The notes beneath the pieces were generated by a model. It saw nothing but the letters and a program-made list of their open reading frames with translations, made no database searches and was not told where the DNA came from. This document shows positions 33,347-41,775 of a stretch of DNA of 64,000 nt, piece after piece; positions within the stretch are counted from its first letter, which is position 1, and the number at the start of each line of letters is the position of its first letter. The stretch is taken from positions 71,987 to 135,986 of the forward strand of contig NZ_JBPPLY010000009.1 in NCBI RefSeq assembly GCF_051535215.1. Direction: 5' to 3'. The DNA comes from Nitrobacter sp051535215 (GTDB lineage: Bacteria; Pseudomonadota; Alphaproteobacteria; Rhizobiales; Xanthobacteraceae). The position numbers and the translations under genes were made by a program.

Positions 33347-34092
33347 CCGGCGCACGATCTGAGGATGCATTTCTTGGCGGTCGGTTGCGGCTGTACCAGC
33401 CCTTGTCCGGCCATCGCGCCGGCCACGACGCGATGCTTCTGGCCGCTGCGACGCCGGGCAAAAGCGGCGATCATGTCGTTGATTTCGGAGCGGGCGTCGG
33501 CGCGGCCGGGCTCGCGGTGGCGACGCGCCTTGCCGGCATCGATCTGACGCTGGTCGAACGCGACGAAATCCTCGCCGATCTGGCGCGCCGCAACGCGGTT
33601 CACAACGCGATCGCGGCGCGGGTCTGCACCCTCGATATCGCAGCCGGAGCGGAGGCTTTCGCAGGCGCCGGTCTCGGTCCCGACAGCGCCGACGTGGTGC
33701 TGATGAATCCTCCGTTCAACGATTCGGAGCGGCATCGGCCATCGCCAGATGAGAACCGTCGCGCGGCCCATGTCGCGGAGCCCGTCACGCTCGACAGTTG
33801 GGTCCATGCGGCTCGTCGGGTGCTGAAATCCGGCGGTGTGCTCAGTCTGATCTGGCGCAGCGACGGTCTGGCCGAGGTGTTGGCCGTGCTCGGTCGCGGC
33901 TTCGGCGGTGTCGCGATTCGGCCTGTTCATCCGGATGCCGGCAAGCCTGCGATCCGCATCCTGGTTCGTGCTGTCAAAGGGAGCCGCGCGCCGCTCAGGC
34001 TTTGTCCGGGTTTGATGCTCGCCGACGAGACGGGCCTGCCGAGCAAGGAGAGCCGCGAGATTTTGGCCGGCGCGCAGGTCTTGGCGATGTGA
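33343..34092 (+). CDS. tRNA1(Val) A37 N6-methyltransferase-like protein (TrmN6)
   Basis: The 249-residue class I methyltransferase has motif I HVVDFGAGVGAAGLAV at about residues 44-59 and the N6-adenine signature NPPFND near 123-128. The opening RLYQPLSGHRAGHDAMLLAAA is the usual start of TrmN6/YfiC-like proteins, which methylate A37 of tRNA1(Val). It is translationally coupled to the DUF2007 gene. The precise tRNA target is inferred from the family. Confidence 0.87.
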   Translation: MTGARSEDAFLGGRLRLYQPLSGHRAGHDAMLLAAATPGKSGDHVVDFGAGVGAAGLAVATRLAGIDLTLVERDEILADLARRNAVHNAIAARVCTLDIAAGAEAFAGAGLGPDSADVVLMNPPFNDSERHRPSPDENRRAAHVAEPVTLDSWVHAARRVLKSGGVLSLIWRSDGLAEVLAVLGRGFGGVAIRPVHPDAGKPAIRILVRAVKGSRAPLRLCPGLMLADETGLPSKESREILAGAQVLAM

Positions 34093-34262
34093 CGGCAGAT
34101 GAGCCGTTGTGCACGGCGCTCGCGCATCCTTTGCGGCCGTTTGAAGCAGATGTGAGGTAAAAGGCTTTGAGAAGACTACCGATAATCATCTCAGCTGCAT
34201 ACATCCTTGTGTAACTTCCGGCGGTTGCATGGTGCAGAACCGCCGGAGCGCAAGGAGCCGGC

Positions 34263-35132
34263 ATGAGAGCAGCGCTGATGAAACTGATTCCCACGCGATG
34301 GCGTCCCGGCACCACGGTTGTGCCGGTGGTGCGATTGTCCGGCGTGATCGGCGCCGTCACGCCGCTCCGGCCAGGCATGACGCTTGGGGGCGTCGCCAAG
34401 ACGCTTGAGCGGGCGTTCGCTGTGAACGACGCCAAAGCGGTGGCGGTGGTGATCAATTCGCCGGGCGGCTCGCCAGTGCAGTCGCGCCAGATTTACCTGC
34501 GCATCCGGCAGCTCGCAGAGGAGAAAAAGCTTCCTGTGCTGATGTTTGTCGAGGATGTCGCAGCCTCGGGCGGCTACATGATCGCCTGCGCGGGCGACGA
34601 AATCTTCTGCGATCCGTCCTCGATCCTCGGTTCGATCGGCGTGGTCGGCAGCAGCTTTGGCTTTACCGAGCTGATCAAGAAGATCGGCGTCGAACGCAGG
34701 CTCTATACGTCGGGTGAACACAAGGCGACGCTCGATCCGTTCCTCCCCGAAAATCCCGACGACGTGGCTCGCCTGAAGGCGATACAGCGCGAGATTCACG
34801 GCACCTTCATCGAACTGGTCAAGGCAAGCCGCGGGGCGCGGCTGAAAGGCACGGACGATCTTCTGTTCACGGGCGAATACTGGGCGGGAGAGCGCGCGGT
34901 CGCGCTCGGCCTGGCGGACGCGATCGGCGATCTGCGTTCGACGTTGCGGGCGCGGTTTGGCGACAAGGTCGTGACTCCGCTGATCGCGCCATCGAGCGGT
35001 TTCCTGGCGGGGCTGCTCGGCCGCAAGCCGGGAGCCGGAACCCTGGCCGCGCTCGATGGAATCGCGGGGATGCCTGACGACCTGATTTCCGCGCTGGAAA
35101 CCCGGGCGATTTGGGCCAAATTCGGCTTTTAG
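34263..35132 (+). CDS. S49-family serine peptidase (SppA/SohB-like)
   Basis: The 289-residue protein has the S49 Ser/Lys dyad: Ser102 in VAASGGYMIAC and Lys154 in SGEHKATLDPF, plus the oxyanion motif NSPGGSPVQS. Short S49 enzymes of this type degrade signal peptides or membrane-protein fragments. It has only a weakly hydrophobic N-terminus, so membrane attachment is uncertain. A CAAGGAG site precedes the ATG. Confidence 0.92.
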   Translation: MRAALMKLIPTRWRPGTTVVPVVRLSGVIGAVTPLRPGMTLGGVAKTLERAFAVNDAKAVAVVINSPGGSPVQSRQIYLRIRQLAEEKKLPVLMFVEDVAASGGYMIACAGDEIFCDPSSILGSIGVVGSSFGFTELIKKIGVERRLYTSGEHKATLDPFLPENPDDVARLKAIQREIHGTFIELVKASRGARLKGTDDLLFTGEYWAGERAVALGLADAIGDLRSTLRARFGDKVVTPLIAPSSGFLAGLLGRKPGAGTLAALDGIAGMPDDLISALETRAIWAKFGF

Positions 35133-35250
35133 AGGCTGCCGCGCCGAAATTCGGCGCTATTTGGTGATGAAACAGCGATTGCGGGAACGATCAGGTTGGG
35201 CGAGAATATAGCCGAATGGGGGTCCGACAACGAAGGAAGAGGATCGACCG

Positions 35251-35439
35251 ATGCCGCCGCTGATTGCACTTGCAGCTACCCTCGGTGGACTAGTCGCGTT
35301 CCGCTGGCTCTACAACACCGCCAAGCGGATCAATCAGGAGCTTGACGAGGCGCGGATGGCCCGTGTTGCAGAGCCGGCGCGCCGCGATATTCCGACCCTG
35401 CGGCGCGATTCCCGCACCGGTGCCTACCGGCCCGACTGA
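35251..35439 (+). CDS. Small conserved membrane-anchored protein
   Basis: The 62-residue protein has one N-terminal hydrophobic segment (about residues 4-20), then a basic helix (NTAKRINQELDEARMARVAE) and the C-terminal motif TLRRDSRTGAYRP. A GGAAGAGGA site precedes the ATG, and a hairpin follows the stop. I know no function for this family. Codon use matches its neighbours, which supports it being real. Confidence 0.72.
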   Translation: MPPLIALAATLGGLVAFRWLYNTAKRINQELDEARMARVAEPARRDIPTLRRDSRTGAYRPD

Positions 35440-35457
35440 CACGACTGAGACGGGCGC

Positions 35458-35478
35458 GCGAACGGCCTTGCCGTTCGC
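35458..35478 (+). terminator. Stem-loop after the small membrane protein gene
   Basis: GCGAACGGC and GCCGTTCGC form a perfect 9-bp stem with a 3-base loop, 18 bases after the stop. No T-run follows, so a Rho-independent stop is not assured. Confidence 0.45.
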
Positions 35479-35675
35479 CTGACCCCGTTAAGAATAGCAG
35501 GCGCCCATGCCTCTCTGGTCCCGGCGGCAAGTCCGGCGGCCCGGGCTGCACGGGTCGTGCCGCCATTAGCTGGAATGTCGGCCGTTTTCGTTAACCGTTG
35601 TCCCGCCATCGCTTGATTTGGGTTTCCGCGGCCGATACGGTCGCCGCGCTTTCACCCGAATCTCCGACAAGTCCG

Positions 35676-36620
35676 ATGGATACCCTGCCTCCGCACATGC
35701 GCCCGGAACGCTCGTTCCAGGGCTTGATCCTGACCCTGCAACGCTACTGGGCGGACTATGGCTGCGTGATTTTGCAGCCCTATGACATGGAGGTGGGGGC
35801 GGGCACCTTCCATCCCGCGACCACGCTTCGCGCGCTGGGGCCGAAACGCTGGAATGCGGCCTATGTGCAGCCCTCGCGCCGTCCCAAGGACGGCCGCTAC
35901 GGCGAGAATCCCAACCGCCTGCAGCACTATTATCAGTTTCAGGTGATCCTCAAGCCGTCGCCGCCGGACATCCAGGACCTCTATCTGAAATCGCTGGCCG
36001 CGATCGGCGTCGACAGCGCGCTACACGACATCCGCTTTGTCGAGGACGATTGGGAAAGCCCGACGCTGGGGGCGTGGGGTTTGGGGTGGGAGTGCTGGTG
36101 CGACGGCATGGAAGTCAGCCAGTTCACCTATTTCCAGCAGGTGGCGGGCGTCGAATGCGCTCCGGTGGCGGGCGAACTCACCTACGGGCTGGAGCGGCTG
36201 GCGATGTTCGTGCAGGGCGTCGACCGCGTCTACGATCTCAATTTCAACGGCCGCGAGGGCGCCGACAAGGTGAGCTACGGCGATGTGTTCCTGCAGGCCG
36301 AGCAGGAATATTCGCGGCATAACTTCGAGCACTCCGATACCGCGATGCTGTTCGAGCAGTTTAGGATGGCCGAAAGCGCGTGCAAAACATATCTCGATGC
36401 CGGCTGGCAGGACGATCCGAAGCAGCCCGGCAAGCATGAGGCGCACCTGATGGCGCTGCCGGCCTACGACCAGTGCATCAAGGCGAGCCACGTCTTCAAT
36501 CTGCTCGACGCGCGCGGCGTAATCTCGGTGACCGAGCGGCAAAGCTACATCCTGCGCGTGCGCGACTTGGCGAAGGCCTGCGGCGAGGCGTGGCTCCATA
36601 CCGACGCGGGCGGCGTCTAA
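35676..36620 (+). CDS. glyQ: Glycyl-tRNA synthetase alpha subunit
   Basis: The 314-residue subunit of the bacterial alpha2-beta2 GlyRS contains the catalytic core: FQGLILTLQRYWADYGCVIL, then YDMEVGAGTFHPATTLRALG and QPSRRPKDGRYGENPNRLQ. It charges tRNA-Gly. I chose the ATG at 35676 by family length; a second ATG at 35697 (MRPERSFQG) is possible, and neither has a strong ribosome site. glyS follows 4 bases later. Confidence 0.96.
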   Translation: MDTLPPHMRPERSFQGLILTLQRYWADYGCVILQPYDMEVGAGTFHPATTLRALGPKRWNAAYVQPSRRPKDGRYGENPNRLQHYYQFQVILKPSPPDIQDLYLKSLAAIGVDSALHDIRFVEDDWESPTLGAWGLGWECWCDGMEVSQFTYFQQVAGVECAPVAGELTYGLERLAMFVQGVDRVYDLNFNGREGADKVSYGDVFLQAEQEYSRHNFEHSDTAMLFEQFRMAESACKTYLDAGWQDDPKQPGKHEAHLMALPAYDQCIKASHVFNLLDARGVISVTERQSYILRVRDLAKACGEAWLHTDAGGV

Positions 36621-36624
36621 GCGA

Positions 36625-38877
36625 ATGCCCGATCTTCTGTTCGAACTTTTCTCCGAGGAAATTCCCGCGCGCATGCAGGCGAAGGCGGCGGACGACCTGC
36701 GCAGGATGGTCACCGACAAGCTCGTCGCCGAGGGTCTTGTTTATGAGGGCGCGAAAGCCTTCGTCACGCCGCGTCGCCTCGCGCTCACCGTGCATGGCAT
36801 TCCCGCGCGTCAGCCCGATCTCAAGGATGAGCGCAAGGGACCGAAGGTCGGCGCGCCCGACGCCGCCGTGCAGGGCTTTTTGAAAGCCGCGGGGCTGAAG
36901 TCGCTGGACGAAGCCAAAATCCAGCGCGATCCGAAGAAAGGCGATTTCTACGTCGCGCTGATCGAGAAGCAGGGACGGCCCGCGATCGAGGTGCTGGCGG
37001 AACTCCTTCCGGTGATCGTGCGCACTTTCCCATGGCCGAAGCAGATGCGCTGGGGCGAGCGTTCGGCCAGGCCCGGCGCGCTGACATGGGTGCGGCCGCT
37101 GCATTCGATCGTTGCTACCTTCGGCATGGAGACTGAGGAGCCGGACGTGGTGCCGTTCGACGTCGCCGGCATCACAGCGGGGCAGGTGACGCGCGGTCAC
37201 AGGTTCATGGCGCCGGACGAATTCAGCGTGCGGCGCTTTGAGGATTACGAAGCGAAATTGCAGGCGGCGAAGGTCGTGCTCGATCCGCAGCGACGCAAGG
37301 ACATCATCCTCGCCGACGCGAAAGAACTGGCGTTCGCGCAAGGCTATGAGCTGATCGAGGATCAGGCGCTGCTTGACGAGGTCGCGGGCCTCGTCGAATG
37401 GCCGGTGGTGCTGATGGGTTCGTTCGACAAGGAATTTTTGTCGATACCGGGCGAGGTGATCCGCGCCACCATCCGCAACAACCAGAAGTGTTTTGTCGTC
37501 AACGATCCAAAGACCAGTAAGCTCGCCAACAAATTCATTCTCGTCGCCAACATCGAGGCGAGTGACGGCGGCAAGGCGATCGTCGCCGGCAACGAGCGCG
37601 TCATCCGCGCGCGGCTGTCGGATGCGAAGTTCTTCTACGAGACCGACCTGAAGACGAAGCTGGAAGACCGGCTGCCGAAGTTCGAGCAAATCGTGTTTCA
37701 TGAAAAGCTCGGCACCCAGGCCGAGCGGATCGCGCGCATCGAACGTCTGGCCGCCGAGATCGCGCCGCTGGTCGGTGCTGATGTCGAGAAAGCGAAGCGT
37801 GCGGCGCGTTTGTGCAAGGCCGATTTGTTGACCGAAGTCGTCGGCGAATTTCCCGAACTGCAGGGCCTGATGGGAAAATACTACGCGCTTGCACAGGGCG
37901 AGGATGCGTCCGTCGCCGCGGCGTGCGAGGAGCACTACAAGCCGCAGGGACCGAACGACCGCGTGCCAAGCGATCCTGTTTCCATTGCAGTCGCGCTCGC
38001 CGACAAGATCGACACGCTGGTCGGTTTTTGGGCGATTGATGAAAAGCCCACGGGCAGCAAGGATCCCTATGCGCTGCGACGCGCGGCGCTGGGGGTGATC
38101 AGGCTAATACTGGAAAATAATCTTCGAATAAATTGGTTAAGAAAATTGCCTGCCGTTGCAACTGCGAAGCTTCTTGTCGATTTGAGGTTTATGCAGTTGA
38201 CCGAACAGCATCATCAGCTCAAAAAACTTGAAGCAATAGGATTTGACAGTCAGACTATTCAGCAACTCGAGCAATTTTTAGTACAAGAAGCTGGGCGTGA
38301 TGCTGCGATCAAATTCGCCGATGCGACGGCTAATTTTGCGTGGGAACTATTTAATAATCTTCTCGCCTTCTTCGCCGATCGTCTGAAAGTCCAGCTCCGC
38401 GAGCAGGGCGCGCGGCACGATCTTGTCGATGCGGTGTTTGCCTTAGAAAGACAAGACGATTTGCTGATGATCGTCCGCCGCGTCGAGGCACTCGGAAAAT
38501 TCCTCGACACCGATGACGGCAAGAACCTGCTCGCCGGGACGAAGCGCGCGTCGAACATCCTTGCCATCGAGGAGAAGAAGGACAAGCGCACGTTCGATGG
38601 TGCACCGGATGCATCGCTTTACAGGCTCGACGAAGAGAAGGCGCTGGCCAAGGCCATCGATCAGGCAAAGGTTGAAGCAAGCGCTGCTGTCGCCAAGGAA
38701 GATTTCGCAGCCGCCATGGCTGCGATGGCGAAACTGCGGCCGGCGGTCGATGCCTTCTTCGACAGGGTAAAGGTCAACGACGACGACCCTGATATCCGTG
38801 AGAATCGCCTGAAGCTGCTCAACGAAATTCGCGCCGCGACACGCACGGTCGCCGATTTCTCCAGGATTCAGGATTGA
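36625..38877 (+). CDS. glyS: Glycyl-tRNA synthetase beta subunit
   Basis: The 750-residue beta subunit binds tRNA-Gly. It opens with LLFELFSEEIPARMQAKAADD and has RHRF-like TRGHRFMAPDEF, SIPGEVIRATIRNNQKCFVV and the tRNA-binding C-terminus AFFDRVKVNDDDPDIRENRL. It is in one operon with glyQ. A stretch at about 38104-38360 (residues 494-579) is much richer in A+T and in Gln, Asn, Leu and Ile codons than the rest, though the frame stays open and the conserved FFADRLKVQLREQGARHD resumes after it. Confidence 0.95.
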   Translation: MPDLLFELFSEEIPARMQAKAADDLRRMVTDKLVAEGLVYEGAKAFVTPRRLALTVHGIPARQPDLKDERKGPKVGAPDAAVQGFLKAAGLKSLDEAKIQRDPKKGDFYVALIEKQGRPAIEVLAELLPVIVRTFPWPKQMRWGERSARPGALTWVRPLHSIVATFGMETEEPDVVPFDVAGITAGQVTRGHRFMAPDEFSVRRFEDYEAKLQAAKVVLDPQRRKDIILADAKELAFAQGYELIEDQALLDEVAGLVEWPVVLMGSFDKEFLSIPGEVIRATIRNNQKCFVVNDPKTSKLANKFILVANIEASDGGKAIVAGNERVIRARLSDAKFFYETDLKTKLEDRLPKFEQIVFHEKLGTQAERIARIERLAAEIAPLVGADVEKAKRAARLCKADLLTEVVGEFPELQGLMGKYYALAQGEDASVAAACEEHYKPQGPNDRVPSDPVSIAVALADKIDTLVGFWAIDEKPTGSKDPYALRRAALGVIRLILENNLRINWLRKLPAVATAKLLVDLRFMQLTEQHHQLKKLEAIGFDSQTIQQLEQFLVQEAGRDAAIKFADATANFAWELFNNLLAFFADRLKVQLREQGARHDLVDAVFALERQDDLLMIVRRVEALGKFLDTDDGKNLLAGTKRASNILAIEEKKDKRTFDGAPDASLYRLDEEKALAKAIDQAKVEASAAVAKEDFAAAMAAMAKLRPAVDAFFDRVKVNDDDPDIRENRLKLLNEIRAATRTVADFSRIQD
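38104..38360 (+). other. AT-rich in-frame patch within glyS
   Basis: Counting bases by hand, 38101-38160 is about 35% GC, 38161-38220 about 47% and 38221-38280 about 33%, against clearly GC-rich flanks. The encoded segment (about 85 residues) lies between RLILENN and LLAFFADRL. It could be an old in-frame insertion, a recombined segment, or a variable loop under relaxed codon pressure. Confidence 0.7.
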
Positions 38878-38917
38878 CGTTGCAACCGTGCCCGCGCCCC
38901 TCGCGGTAAACCGGAAA

Positions 38918-38945
38918 CCCCGTCCCTGGAGGTGACGGGACGGGG
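38918..38945. terminator. Strong GC hairpin after glyS
   Basis: CCCCGTCCC and GGGACGGGG form a perfect 9-bp stem with a 10-base loop, 41 bases after glyS and between convergent genes. It lacks a T-run, so Rho-independent termination is uncertain. Confidence 0.5.
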
Positions 38946-39052
38946 CCCCGGCTGCCCGCGTGGCGGCGGCTCCGATCGTGCCGCTGTTGTCACGCGAACT
39001 GACCTTGAAAACCGACCGCGCCTTCGCCCGCGACGGGAGCGGTCCCGGAAGC

Positions 39053-39457
39053 TCAGTCGACCACCTGCATGATGCGGCGCGTGCGCGGCTCGATCAGAAC
39101 GGTTTCGCCATTCACGACGGTGTAGCGATAGGGCGTCGCGCCGAAACGCTGTGGCACGTCGTAGAGGGTTATGCCTTCGTCAGCCAGGACCGCGCCGATG
39201 ACGATGTTTTGCGGAACGGTGTAAGAGGGGATGCGCTCGGTCACGACGTATTCGCGAAACGCCGGAAGTTGCTCCTCGACAATCCTGCCATTGGCATCGA
39301 CTTCGACCGGCTGGGTAACGACCATCTCAGTCGACGGCGCAGCGCCGACCGTGACGCCTTGCGCGTGAGCAGCGAGCGTCGTGCCAAGTAGCGTCGCACC
39401 AAGTGTCGTGCCGAGTACAGTCGCAAGTGCGGCAACAGCCGCAGCGGTATGTCTCAT
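39053..39457 (-). CDS. DUF1236-domain exported protein
   Basis: The 134-residue protein has a signal peptide (about residues 1-32, ending AAHAQ) and the DUF1236 C-terminal module with LPAFREYVVTERIPSYTVPQ, then YRYTVVNGETVLIEPRTRRI. The ATG at 39457 has an AGGAGG site 6 bases upstream, so it is preferred over any upstream start. The family is common in this group and has no known function; it is periplasmic. Confidence 0.86.
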   Translation of the reverse strand: MRHTAAAVAALATVLGTTLGATLLGTTLAAHAQGVTVGAAPSTEMVVTQPVEVDANGRIVEEQLPAFREYVVTERIPSYTVPQNIVIGAVLADEGITLYDVPQRFGATPYRYTVVNGETVLIEPRTRRIMQVVD

Positions 39458-39691
39458 GATCGACCTCCTTTGCAGAGCCGAATGCGCGCAGCCGAGGCGC
39501 ACAGTCGGGTTGTCATGCCAATTCATCCTGCCTGCTAACGTTCCCCTCTTCAGCTTGGCATTTCTGCGGCGATTTTCGGCAATGTCACAAATGAGGCGGA
39601 ACCCCAGATCGACCGCAGCCGCTATCATGAAGCTAGCGCGGCAGATAAGGTTTTCCGCGATTCGCAAATCGCATCAGTGGAGATTCTCTCA

Positions 39692-39847
39692 ATGGTCATC
39701 ACGGCAGCGCATATCCAGCCCATCGTGGCATTGATCGCAGGCATCCTGATCCTGTTGATGCCGCGCTTCCTCAATTTCGTCATTGCCATCTATCTCATCT
39801 TCGTCGGCCTCCAGGGCCTCGGCGTGTTGAAGATGCTTCACCTCTGA
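39692..39847 (+). CDS. DUF3096 small membrane protein
   Basis: The 51-residue protein is almost entirely hydrophobic with two segments (HIQPIVALIAGILILLMP and FLNFVIAIYLIFVGLQGLG), the DUF3096 pattern. It starts at the ATG 39692 and ends at TGA 39845-39847. Such inner-membrane microproteins are frequent in rhizobia; the function is unknown. It is divergent from the DUF1236 gene. Confidence 0.82.
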   Translation: MVITAAHIQPIVALIAGILILLMPRFLNFVIAIYLIFVGLQGLGVLKMLHL

Positions 39848-40036
39848 TGCTTGGGATGGCCACTCGCACGCTTTAGCGGAGCGCGTCGCATTCGAGGGAT
39901 ACGCAGGCGGGTTGCGCGTCCGATCAGGTTCGACCGCTGCTCGTGATAACGATCGCGAAAAGCGATCCGAATGTCCTTGCCTTCCGACATGAACAGGTAT
40001 TCAGTCCTTCAGTCGTCAAGAACGGCTGTGTCCGCC

Positions 40037-40133
40037 AGAGCATGATCCCGAAAAGCGGGAACTGGTTTTTATCATGCTCAACCGGAGGGATAGATTAGCG
40101 TCCCATTCAACGCGGTTGAACCGGACGCTAAGG
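40037..40133. repeat. Dispersed repeat family B, copy 2
   Basis: It begins AGAGCATGATCCCGAAAAGC and closes the first hairpin with ATCATGCTC; a second hairpin TTCAACGCGGTTGAA follows. It ends 13 bases before the TetR gene start. Copies lie at 17876 and 63296. Nothing else is seen in the 299-base gap from 39848. Confidence 0.75.
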
Positions 40134-40146
40134 ACATGAAACGCGC

Positions 40147-40830
40147 ATGGTGTACCGGCGGACCCAGCAGGTCGTGAAGCGCCTCGCCGCGCGTCGCCGC
40201 GCCATTTTGACGGCGGCGCGGGATACGGCCAGCAGCGGCGGCATGGCAGCGGTGCAGATCGCACCGGTCGCGGTTCGCGCCAACGTCGCCGCCGGCACGG
40301 TCTATCGTTATTTTCCCTCGAAGGCGGATCTGATTTCAGAACTGATAAAGGAAGTTTCGCGCGACGAACTGGCGGCGATAAGCACCGCCGCCGAGGCAGC
40401 GCCGGGGCCGTCCTCGGCGCTCGCTGCCGCGCTCGCGACCGTTGCGGTGCACATGGTGTCGCACCGTAAACTGGCGTGGGGCATTCTGGCGGAGCCGATC
40501 GATGTCGATGTGGCGGTGACGCGTCTGGCAAGCCGCCGCGAGATCGCCGGCGAGATCGAGAAGCGCATCATCGCCGCCGTGCGGGCCGGACATCTGCCGG
40601 CGCAGGATACGTCGCTGGCTGCGACCGCTCTGCTTGGCGCACTGCAGGAATCGCTTGTCGGTCCGCTGACACCCGACAACCTCGATGATCCGGCAAAGCT
40701 GCGCGACGTGGTGCAGACCGCCACCTTGCTGGCGTTGCGCGCGGTCGGCGTGACCGATGCACGCGCCCGTGGGCTTGTGGTGCAGGCTGCCCTGCCGACG
40801 ATGATGCCGGCAGGGGAGCGCGCGGGCTAA
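40147..40830 (+). CDS. TetR-family transcriptional regulator
   Basis: The 227-residue protein has an N-terminal TetR helix-turn-helix (RRAILTAARDTASSGGMAAV, then VAVRANVAAGTVYRYFPSKA with the recognition helix at about residues 45-58) and an all-helical ligand domain. The ATG at 40147 directly follows a family B repeat, and no clear ribosome site is visible. No target gene is adjacent in a divergent position. The ligand is unknown. Confidence 0.9.
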   Translation: MVYRRTQQVVKRLAARRRAILTAARDTASSGGMAAVQIAPVAVRANVAAGTVYRYFPSKADLISELIKEVSRDELAAISTAAEAAPGPSSALAAALATVAVHMVSHRKLAWGILAEPIDVDVAVTRLASRREIAGEIEKRIIAAVRAGHLPAQDTSLAATALLGALQESLVGPLTPDNLDDPAKLRDVVQTATLLALRAVGVTDARARGLVVQAALPTMMPAGERAG

Positions 40831-40841
40831 AATTCATGGAA

Positions 40842-40964
40842 GACTTTCCGCTTCTGACGGACTCAGAAGCAAGGCTCCATGATTTTATTTTGACGCATTC
40901 CTAGACGCGAACCGTATCCATCCTCGGGTCAAGCCAGAGGACATGCTTCGCTCGAAACGCGACA
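40842..40964. repeat. Dispersed repeat family A, copy 4 (full length)
   Basis: It has the hairpin GCTTCTGACGGACTCAGAAGC, then GGCTCCATGATTTTATTTTG, GACGCGAACCGTATCCATCC and CTTCGCTCGAAACGC. It fills the space between the convergent tetR and cytochrome c genes. Confidence 0.75.
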
Positions 40965-40970
40965 GGGGCG

Positions 40971-41366
40971 TTACTTGATCTTGCCGTCCTTGTCGAACTG
41001 CGAGACGTAGGCCCAGAGATTGTCGAGTTCGCTCTGCTTGGTGATGCCGGCGAACACCATTTTGACGCCCGGAACCTTGGCCTTGGGATTCTTGATGTAT
41101 TCCTCGAACTCCGTCTGATTCCAGGTAATACCGGAATTCTTCATGGCGTCCGAATAAGAATAACCTGCTTCGGTACCGGCCTTGCGTCCATCCAGGCCAT
41201 TGAGGTCAGGTCCGACCTTGTTTGCAGCGCCCGGGCCGATGGCATGACAGGCCATGCACTTGTTGAAGGCGGTCTTTCCGGCTTCTACGTCCGCCGCGGA
41301 CGAACTGCCTACGCTAGCAAGCGCGAAACCGAGGACGGTCAATGCGGAGATGGCGAACGTTTTCAT
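40971..41366 (-). CDS. Periplasmic class I cytochrome c (c2-like)
   Basis: The 131-residue precursor has a signal peptide (about residues 1-24, ending SSSAA), one haem motif CMACH at about residues 37-41, the cytochrome c2 features VGPDLNGLDGRKAGTEAGYS and YSDAMKNSGITW, and the Met ligand in VPGVKMVFAG. It carries electrons in the periplasm, for example to a terminal oxidase, and is a plausible acceptor for SoxXA electrons. I chose the ATG at 41366 as the signal-peptide start. Its specific partner is inferred. Confidence 0.93.
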   Translation of the reverse strand: MKTFAISALTVLGFALASVGSSSAADVEAGKTAFNKCMACHAIGPGAANKVGPDLNGLDGRKAGTEAGYSYSDAMKNSGITWNQTEFEEYIKNPKAKVPGVKMVFAGITKQSELDNLWAYVSQFDKDGKIK

Positions 41367-41775
41367 GGAGACCTCTGAGTTCCTAGTGATGGCTTCAGGC
41401 TGAAGCAGGTTGGGATTTACCTTTCCGGAGAGGAAAGGTCGGTGGCTGTATTCTGTAGCACGCAGGTCGTGCGACAACCTTGGATGCGAACCGCAGAATC
41501 GAAGGATACCACCGATCTTAGAATGATTCGAGTGTGATTTAGGCGCAAAAAAGGCCATCTGGCGGGCCCGCCGGGTGCGCGGCAGCCGATTCAATATTTT
41601 AGCCAGTCGCGCTCCGGGCGCGACCTTATCGCGCAACCATAGCATTCGGCCGAAACCCGAACAATCCTGTTTAACGAGGGGCCGACGATGCTTACACAAG
41701 ACATAGGAAATGTGGTTGATCCAACGGGTTTGTTGCGACCCGCGATCAGATTCGCAACGCCGGAGCGCCTGCCAT
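41367..41775. other. 409-base divergent spacer between cytochrome c and glcD
   Basis: No gene is seen. A hairpin ACCTTTCC (41419-41426) / GGAAAGGT (41432-41439) lies in the cytochrome c leader about 55 bases before its start. The part nearest glcD contains an in-frame ATG at 41710 that is a less likely glcD start. Confidence 0.5.
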
